A DNA stretch of 64,000 bases, from positions 496,001 through 560,000 of the forward strand of contig JAFEVB010000032.1 of assembly GCA_032629725.1 (NCBI GenBank), written 5' to 3'. A model generated the notes under the pieces. That model saw only the letters and a program-made list of their open reading frames with translations, was not told where the DNA came from and searched no databases. The DNA comes from Gremmenia infestans (Eukaryota > Ascomycota > Leotiomycetes > Helotiales > Hamatocanthoscyphaceae). Position numbers and translations under genes: made by a program. This document shows, one piece after another, positions 57,270 to 64,000 of the stretch (position 1 is the first letter of the stretch; every line of letters begins with the position of its first letter).

Positions 57270-57984
57270 TCACAAATTTCCAAACCCCGGCATCCATTCC
57301 TCCCCAATCCTCCTCATCTCCTCCGCGAACCTCCTACTCATAATCTTCTTGCCACCCCTCCCCGTCGGTGGACTATGCTCATCCGGATCATAAAATGGAT
57401 TCTGCAATAACCTCACATAACTAGCTTGCATAGCCCTGAACACCTATTCCCCCCAAAAACATTCATCAATTAGCCCTTTCTCCTTTCATCCCTCTCACCT
57501 ACCAGAAGCTCCACCTCAGGCAACGTAAAGAAAGAACCGAACAAAACTCACCACCTTCATCTCCCCCTCCCTGACCCCCATTCCTCCCATCCCCCCCTTC
57601 CCTCCAGTCTCACCATCCACCCCCCTCCCTCTCACATCAACCACAGCCACAAACCGCACTCCCGTATTCGTCTCGAACCCATACGCCGCCAGCCGCTCAT
57701 CAACCGCCATCAGCAGCCCGTAATCGCCGCTCAAGCCCCCGCCCGACGTAAGGTTCGCTTTCGAGCGCGCTTCGAAGATGTCGAGGGTACTGGAGAGGAG
57801 GAGCGCGAATTGCAGGGGCGTGCGGAGGGGCGTTTGCGCGGGGTAGGAGGGGAAGTGTGAGATGTGGAGGGGGTTGTTCTGCGTGGGAGGGAGTATTAGT
57901 GAGGGGATTGGAATCAGGGAGGGGAAGGAAACGTACGTTTTTGCCTATTACGCCGAGGCAGGCTATTGATGGTATTGTTGCCAT
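57270..57984 (-). CDS. TCA17: TRAPP-complex subunit TRAPPC2L / Tca17
   Basis: Sedlin-fold (longin-like) small protein of TRAPP II/III vesicle-tethering complexes. Exons 57984-57937, 57878-57552 and 57443-57270 encode 182 aa. Family landmarks: the start IPSIACLGVIGKNNNPLHI, then QFALLLSSTLDIFEAR and GDYGLLMAVDERLAAYGFETNTGVRFVAVVD. The final helix segment is VFRAMQASYVRLLQNPFYDPDEH, followed by RRFAEEMRRIGEEW. A Gly-rich insert (DGETGGKGGMGGMGVREG) lies between the last strand and final helices and is lineage-specific. First donor GTACGT, second GTGAGT. The fold and order leave little doubt. Confidence 0.92.
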
Positions 57985-58394
57985 AGGTAGGGTGTTGTGT
58001 GTGGCAGTGGAAGTGGAAGGAACTGGAGGGGTGGTGGCTTGGATGTTGAGAGCAGCCGAAGGCTTGGGATTATCGGCGAGGCTGAGAAATTTATAGATAT
58101 ATTTCAGAGGCAGAACTTAATTGATGTTATGTAAGTTTAGGTTGGTATTCCAAAAATAGTATTGAGTATTTATGAGTCCTGTAGTGTTTCCCCATAGCCC
58201 TTGGGTATTTAATGATTCCTAATTCATTTCACAGCCTCGTAGCCTTGCCTGCTCGTTCATATCGACAATAGGTCAGTCACTTGATAAGCTCCAAGCTGCT
58301 CTGTTCATCTCAAGTGGAACCTTTTCTCTGAGTCTCAGCTCAACCAGCTCAATGATGGTTCCTGTTCAACAACTTTTCCCATGCCCAGAATCTC
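57985..58394. other. Intergenic
   Basis: Upstream of TCA17 and downstream of MCT1 (both minus strand). No feature supported. Confidence 0.5.
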
Positions 58395-59718
58395 CTATCC
58401 TAATTCCTCAATCTCCTCATCACTCCATGCCTCCGTCTCATCTAAAGCTCTAAGCACCTCTTCGATCTCTTTAGGATCACTAATTCCCCAAACGCCACCA
58501 CCCTTCACTGTATCCTTTCCCCGCATTCCAACTTCCTTTCCCACAAGATTTCTCCCCACTTTACCAGGTCCAACGCCAATCCAGCGCCGTACCTTTTCCT
58601 CCTGATCCAAATACTTGATAGAATCCCACCACCTCACAGTTTCCACGCATTGCCTCGCCAAAAGTTCCTTCAACTGCTCTTTACTCTCGAACGGCCTCGC
58701 ATTAACATTACTCACACATTCCAGCACCCCTGGAAAAGTCACAATATCCTCATCTTCCCTCCCCTTAACCCTACTCTTCCCCTCCAACATCCTCCGCATA
58801 AGCTCCGCCGCAGGCCTCATCAGTGGGCTATGGAAAGGACTGTCACTCTTCAATCTGACCGCTCTCGGATCATGTCCCCCAAACTGCCTAACATGCGTTA
58901 ACAGCATTTGGATCCTCTCAATATTCCCACTCAACACAATCTGATTTTTGCTATTCTCATTCGCAATCAGTACCTGTTGAATAGCCGGTACGTCTTGCGC
59001 GCTCTCTGATTTCGAGCCCGCGGAATTGTGTCCTAGGAATTCGTGGATTGATTCGACTAGGGGGAGCAGGTGATCGGTTTCCGTCACTAGAGCTACCATC
59101 CCGTATTCGCCGCCGTGCTCGGCGCATGTCCGCCGTGAACATTCAGCCATTGCTTCTGCTCGTTTGCGGACTAGGTATAGACTATCTTCGAAAGAGACGA
59201 AACCACCCGCTACAAGAGCTGCGAATTCGCCCAATGAATGCCCAAGTGTGACATCCACTCTATCTGCTGGTCTGAATCTGAATTCCTTCTCCATTATTCG
59301 TAGTATGAGAATAGAGGAGGCCATAATGGCGGGCTGGGCGTTCGCTGTAGCTGTAAGGGTACTATTGGGCCCTTCTTCAATAATGGTGGAGATTTTGTAG
59401 CCTAATAGGTGGTCTATTTCTTCGATTAGGGGTTTAGCAGTCGTGGGAAAGGCTTCGAGCCATGGTGTGAGCATGCCGACTTTTTGAACTCCTTGGCCTG
59501 TTTAAACGTCAGTGACGTACGATCTTTGACCCGGCATTGAGTAATGGCACACCTGGAAAGAACAAAGCTGTTCGTGGCCGAGATTTCTTGCTGGAAGCAT
59601 GCCGTATTTGGCGTACAGGACCGAGAGAGATATTGTGTTGACTCTGACAGCAAGAAGTGCTTCTTGGTATGAGTCCTTTCCGCCGAGGCCGTGAAAGACC
59701 GGTTGGGAGACGCTTCAT
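58395..59718 (-). CDS. MCT1: Mitochondrial malonyl-CoA:ACP transacylase
   Basis: Type II mitochondrial fatty acid synthesis enzyme that loads malonate onto acyl carrier protein, upstream of lipoate production. Exons 59718-59553 and 59497-58395 encode 422 aa. The first is almost entirely an Arg/Ser-rich import presequence (MKRLPTGLSRPRRKG... RQIRHASSKK). The intron (GTGTGC...AACAG) splits the FFPGQGVQ motif, which is restored by splicing. The nucleophile elbow is GHSLGEFAAL (Ser about 143); the substrate Arg follows in VRKRAEAM, and the catalytic His is in SPFHSPLMRPA (about 278). An acidic Trp-containing tail (DETEAWSDEEIEEL) ends the protein. The start is the first ATG in frame. Confidence 0.95.
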
Positions 59719-60182
59719 TGTATTAAGGCTGACCTCGAGAGGTCTACACAAGTCGAGAAAGAAGCAGTCCTAATGGGAGTATTACAAACTCCGGTTTGTC
59801 GTGCGTTCACATTTCTTGAGCTGATATAAATGTAAATGATACAAGGCTGTTGATGGCCCGACAAGGTTTAGAGTAGCCGCGGAATTCGGGTTCGAGCTCC
59901 CCACATTTCGGTACTGGGCTGGGGATCTCGAGGTCCAAGCTCGAGTATGCCAAGCGAACGACAACCAATTCTATTATATAGGCAGATTGTCCATTCTCTA
60001 CGGGTATATTTGAAGGCAGACATTTGTTTCGGAAATTCAAATCATCTAACAAAGGCATTGACATAGATGTAATCTAGTCAGTGGTATTCTATAGTTCTCT
60101 TTTTTCTACATGTAAGACGCCGACGCCTGCGCCAATCCATAAACTCATATCATAGCCCGTCATAAACGCCATATCATTATTT
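59719..60182. other. Intergenic between HEM2 and MCT1
   Basis: HEM2 3' flank and MCT1 promoter/leader; no coding or RNA feature seen. Confidence 0.5.
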
Positions 60183-61389
60183 TCAAGATTCAAGCCAGTC
60201 CAAAAATTGCGGCGTAAAGTAGCTCACCACAATCGTCGCACCAGCCCTCAAGATTCCCTCTGTTGACTCAAATGCGATTGCCTTCAAATCAAAAACGCCC
60301 GCCTTTGCACCAGCATGAAGCATGGCGAATTCCCCACTAACTTGATAGGCCGCAATAGGCATGTTCTTTCCGATCTCCTTTGCATCGCTGATAATGTCAA
60401 GGTATTGATTAGCAGGTTTGACCATGATTATATCAGCGCCTTCACCAATATCTCTCTCGATGGCTCTCCGCGCAAGACCTCTTCCTCCAGGTGGCAATTG
60501 GTAACACTTTCGGTCTCCAAATGATGGAACAGAGCCCGCTGCATCACGGAAAGGTCCATAAAGACATCCGGAAAACTTGGCTGCATACGACATAAGGACG
60601 ACTCTGTCTGCAATACCCTCCTCGATCAACTTAAGCTTGATTGCTCGAATACGGCCATCATTCATGTCTGAAGGCGCAACACAGTGAGCGCCAGCCTGAG
60701 CGTATGCAATGGCGACATCAGAAACGCGATCGACTGAAAGTTGGTTGTTGAGACCGCCATCATCCCGCAGAATACCACAGTGACCGTGGGAAGTGTACTC
60801 GCATAAACAGACATCGGCAATGATGAAGAGCTGAGGGAACCGCTGTCGCAACAGACGGATAGTAGCAATCACAGGACCTTTTGGGTCATCGGCAGCAGTT
60901 CCGAGCGCGTCTTTAACCCCAGATTTCATTGGTACACCAAATAGTATGACTGAGCGGAGGCCTTTTCGCACGAGGGGCTCGAGGAAGGGAACGATCTTGT
61001 TGATGCCACGACGGTGTTGATCAGGGAGGGAGGGAATAAGAATTTCTTCGTCGTCTTCATCTGAAATGAAAAGAGGGTAGATAAGCATTGACTATGTGGG
61101 TGTCAGCGGGAGTCAGATGCGGTGAAGCATTTCCTTCTACCTTGGTCAGTTGCCTCTCGGCTTGCCATGATCTTGCCAAAGGATGAGAGTAGCCTCCATG
61201 CAATTGACTCGAGATGTCGCCAGAAATGCTCACACTGGTGGCTGTGGTACTCGCATAGGACATCGCCCTCGAGACATGGGATCTCCGATCATCGACGGTC
61301 GAGGCTGAAGACGTACCGCGAGCCATTTGTCGTCGGTCGTTGGGGTTGTCTCTGAAAGATAGATCTTGTACGAGACTCGAGAAAGACAT
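60183..61389 (-). CDS. HEM2: Delta-aminolevulinic acid dehydratase (porphobilinogen synthase)
   Basis: Second step of haem biosynthesis, condensing two ALA into porphobilinogen, cytosolic. Exons 61389-61141 and 61091-60183 encode 385 aa. Catalytic and metal residues are present: zinc cysteines in ADVCLCEYTSHGHCG (about 178, 180, 188), and Lys in SYAAKFSGCLYGPFRDA (about 255). The Schiff-base Lys is in ADIIMVKPANQYLD (about 308), with AYQVSGEFAML after it. The intron (GTAGAA...ACATAG) joins RQLTK to SMLIYPLFISD. The N-terminus is about 45 residues longer than in yeast, Ser/Thr-rich (SSASTVDDRRSHVSRAMSYAST), with potential phosphosites. Confidence 0.97.
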
Positions 61390-62741
61390 GTTAATTTTTT
61401 ACTTATGCGCGTCAGAAGATCTTAGAAGTAGCAATTAATTATGGCCGCGGGAAGTGTCGGGGAGGGGGTCTTATTAAATTTCTAGCAAAAGTGAGAGTGG
61501 CGGGCGGGAACAATACATACGCCGAGGATTTACATCCGAACGGCAGTATACCTCCGGAGTTTTAGCGGGGAGATGTCGCAAATCAAAGACCTCTCATTGG
61601 ATAGATGAACGTTGTACTCTCTACTTGAAAACTATCCAGTGTTGTTTCTCCATTCTAACTCAAGGAATCAGCGGATTAGACAGTACTTTATTGTGAACTG
61701 AGATTGAAAAATCACTAGGAAATATTCTATATTTTATCTCATTGTTATATACAAATATTCAGGAGGGTTCCGGTAACTCTCATCCGCCCTCATGAATTTT
61801 GATATACGTGGGCGAGTCTTTCTTCCGTATCCGCCCTGTTCTCATTGTGCCCGTACAAGCTTGCTGCTCAGGTTCAGAATATCGGGAATTGTGATAGCAG
61901 GCCATTGCCCCCTTGGGGACTCCAGGCGGATTGAATATCGACCACAAAGACTCGAGACGAGAGGCAGCTCGGAAGAGCTGCTTACCGTAAGGTAGGTACC
62001 TGGGGTTTGAAATCTATAAGAAGGTCAGATCCCTTCAAATACTTTTCTTCAGACAATGCTATAGAGGACTGCTTCCCATATTGCAACTGAATAGCTCTCA
62101 ACTTTGGACCTTTTGGTAACTATAATCCTAGAACTGCTCGACCTTCCAGAACACAGCTAATATGGTGAAAGCTGTACCATAATCAAGGCTTGCACTGCTT
62201 GATTTCAACAGACCATCGGGTTGCCTCTATCCTGTTCTGAAATCTAGCTTGGATGTCAAGGTTTGATATCTTGTTGCATCCGCGTAGCGGGGGCAAACAA
62301 TGCAACGGGATGCCCAAGCTCTTTCCTTCATTGTAATCAGTCGAGGATATGCAATTTGCACCACAAGGCATGTGTGCAGTAGCAGCTCTCAAGGTTGCCT
62401 GGGTCTAGAAACATTCTAAACATACCTAAAGTCCTAAGTTGCATCTTTCATACCAAATTCCAAAAAGGGTTAGTCAAAATTTCAGAATGGAGTGGTATTT
62501 ATTGCCCTCAAGGCTATCTCGAATTTATTCACTTTTTGCATCTGGCTTTTCTAAGTATCGGTGTCAACTGCAATTTCCTCGAATATCAAATTTGCATGTT
62601 GTCGCCTTGCCTTGCCTCGCTTCGCGCTTTCCTTCCTATTCTACCGCCTTCGGATAACAGCCCAAATGGATTGAATCTTGTCTTGTCAGGGACCTTGCAT
62701 AACTGCGAACTCCCAAATGAATAAGAGGAGGAACAGGGATC
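61390..62741. other. Intergenic between HEM2 and the last gene
   Basis: Divergent promoters of the two flanking genes. A GGTAGGTACC element is at 61991-62000. Short frames only. Confidence 0.45.
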
Positions 62742-64000
62742 ATGGTCACCTACGGGAAGAACAAGAAACGACTTGCTCTCCCGACCTTTCGCTCTGGCAA
62801 GAATAAGAAACAGTCAGCTGCGCAGGCAGGTTAGTCTCTCCACTCATATCCAGGTCGTCCAATTGTCCTCGGGAGATCTCTCTCGAGGCCGGCCAACCAG
62901 ACGTCATCCTCTACCAATCGAGCACGGCATGGCCGCCTCATTTCATGCTTTGCGTGAAGTTGAGCGCCATCAGCTAATGGCCTGCCTTGCAGATACGGTA
63001 TCGACGACAACTGATTTCCAAAGCAACACACGCCGCGAGACGCGTCTCTCTCCTCAAGATGATAGTATCGACGAAATGGCAAGCATGCTACTAGACGACA
63101 CTACAATCGACCAACTGAAGGCTGATCCAGGAAAGCGGTTTTCCCAGATCTCCTTGCCCGAGGGTCTGCCTGGCTTCTCCCAAAGTGCATCTCAAAATGA
63201 CAAAGCTCTACCGCGTCTTCCTAGCCTGCTATTCAATGGTGACAATGCGTGGGCTTTCAAGTCCATGCCTGTTATCACAGCCACTGGCAATATCAACGAA
63301 ATGCATTTTGATCATGCCACGGATGAAAGTGTAAGCCTTCAGAGCGAATCACAAATGGCATATCAAGAACACAATGCTCTATCCCATATTGACACACCTT
63401 CCATGTCACTTACGCCCCCGATTCCTCGAAAATCCTCTAAGCGGAAGTCGTCCAGGCCAAAGAGTGTATCCGTCCAATTCGGCGAAATTGCTAGGAAGGC
63501 TGTATCGAAGAGTGTCAGTACGCCAAACAATCTCACAGCTTTAGCTCAGCACAAATCGTCAAGCCCATTAGACACAAACCATCTCGATGACAAGATCCAG
63601 CAAATGCTTGCCGCCACGAATTTACTCAAGGGCGATACTGTAGGGGTGAAATACCATAATCTGCCGAATCCGAAAACCAATCGGACAACCATAGTTCTTC
63701 AAGGGCCTCCAGAAGGGGCAGTATTGCATGGACCGATGGTTTCGACAAAGAAACGCCTCAGCAACTACAAGGTTATATCTCGCATGAAGACAGTCATCGG
63801 TGATCATTTGAATGCAAGATCTCTTAAGAAGCGCCACGATCCCGCGAGGGACGACCGACTGCTTGACAATAGCCTGAACGACTTCCATCCCAATGCATCA
63901 CCTACTGCCTCAGCCATCTCGTCTTTTGAGATCGGTTTCAACGAACGTAAGCTCTTCCAACTGCCTTTAGTATCATAATGTTAATTCTTCTCAAGGCAAG
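62742..64000 (+). CDS. Unassigned protein, 3' part outside the window
   Basis: Exons 62742-62829, 62876-63946 and probably a third from about 63996. The first exon encodes the basic MVTYGKNKKRLALPTFRS; the next donor is GTTAGT, then an acceptor at 62874-62875 keeps a 357-codon frame open. The third-exon donor is GTAAGC at 63947. The visible 386 residues are mostly disordered and Ser/Lys-rich (PRKSSKRKSSRPKSVSV), with helical segments such as HLDDKIQQMLAATNLLKG. No catalytic domain is reached. A TYGK start element occurs in some nuclear regulators, including cohesin-release and haspin-like proteins. That is only a hint and no function is assigned. Confidence 0.7.

Overview
This is a 64-kb piece of a filamentous ascomycete (Pezizomycotina) nuclear chromosome. 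Most genes carry one to five introns of about 45-115 bp with GTRNGT donors and a CTAAC/CTGAC-like branch site a few bases before the acceptor. Genes sit on both strands without operons. The proteome mixes universal eukaryotic genes with families typical of moulds: KEX1, an ICE2 homologue, an Asp f 7-like secreted protein, Zn2Cys6 factors and a fungal P-loop sulfotransferase-like protein. Gene content and intron style would suit Leotiomycetes, but that is inference. No tRNA, rRNA, CRISPR array, intact transposon or organelle DNA was recognised.

Layout. 1-1.1 kb: 3' part of a short-chain dehydrogenase. 2.2-10 kb: a SAP-domain mitochondrial-type protein, ICE2, a MYG1-type DHH protein, the endosulfine Igo1 and the SPOUT methyltransferase SFM1. 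11.6-15.2 kb: carboxypeptidase KEX1 facing the mRNA exporter RAE1. 16.4-22.5 kb: an unassigned 450-aa protein, ethanolamine-phosphate cytidylyltransferase and a branched-chain aminotransferase. 22.9-27.4 kb: an unassigned coiled-coil protein, phosphopantothenoylcysteine decarboxylase head-to-head with glutaredoxin 5, and an unassigned 251-aa protein. 28.1-40.3 kb: a gene-poor stretch holding only an Asp f 7-like secreted protein and a sulfotransferase-like protein. 40.3-48.2 kb: a Zn2Cys6 regulator fused to a maltose-acetyltransferase-like domain, SWC4, a p24 cargo receptor and casein kinase I. 49.9-61.4 kb: NUP133, AFG1, a TRAPPC2L/Tca17 homologue, mitochondrial malonyl transferase MCT1 and HEM2. 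From 62.7 kb: the 5' part of an unassigned protein that leaves the window.

Functionally the genes are independent housekeeping units. Themes recur: CoA, lipoate/fatty-acid, haem and Fe-S supply (PPCDC, MCT1, HEM2, GRX5), ER/Golgi traffic (ICE2, p24, TRAPPC2L, KEX1) and nuclear pore/export (RAE1, NUP133). I rebuilt exon structures by hand from splice consensus, phase and protein continuity; they are not supported by transcripts.

The most unusual item is the DNA-binding regulator at 40.3-42.5 kb. Its C-terminal left-handed beta-helix domain closely follows maltose O-acetyltransferases, but has leucine where those enzymes have the catalytic histidine. This suggests a transcription factor carrying a dead enzyme as a sensor or oligomerisation module.
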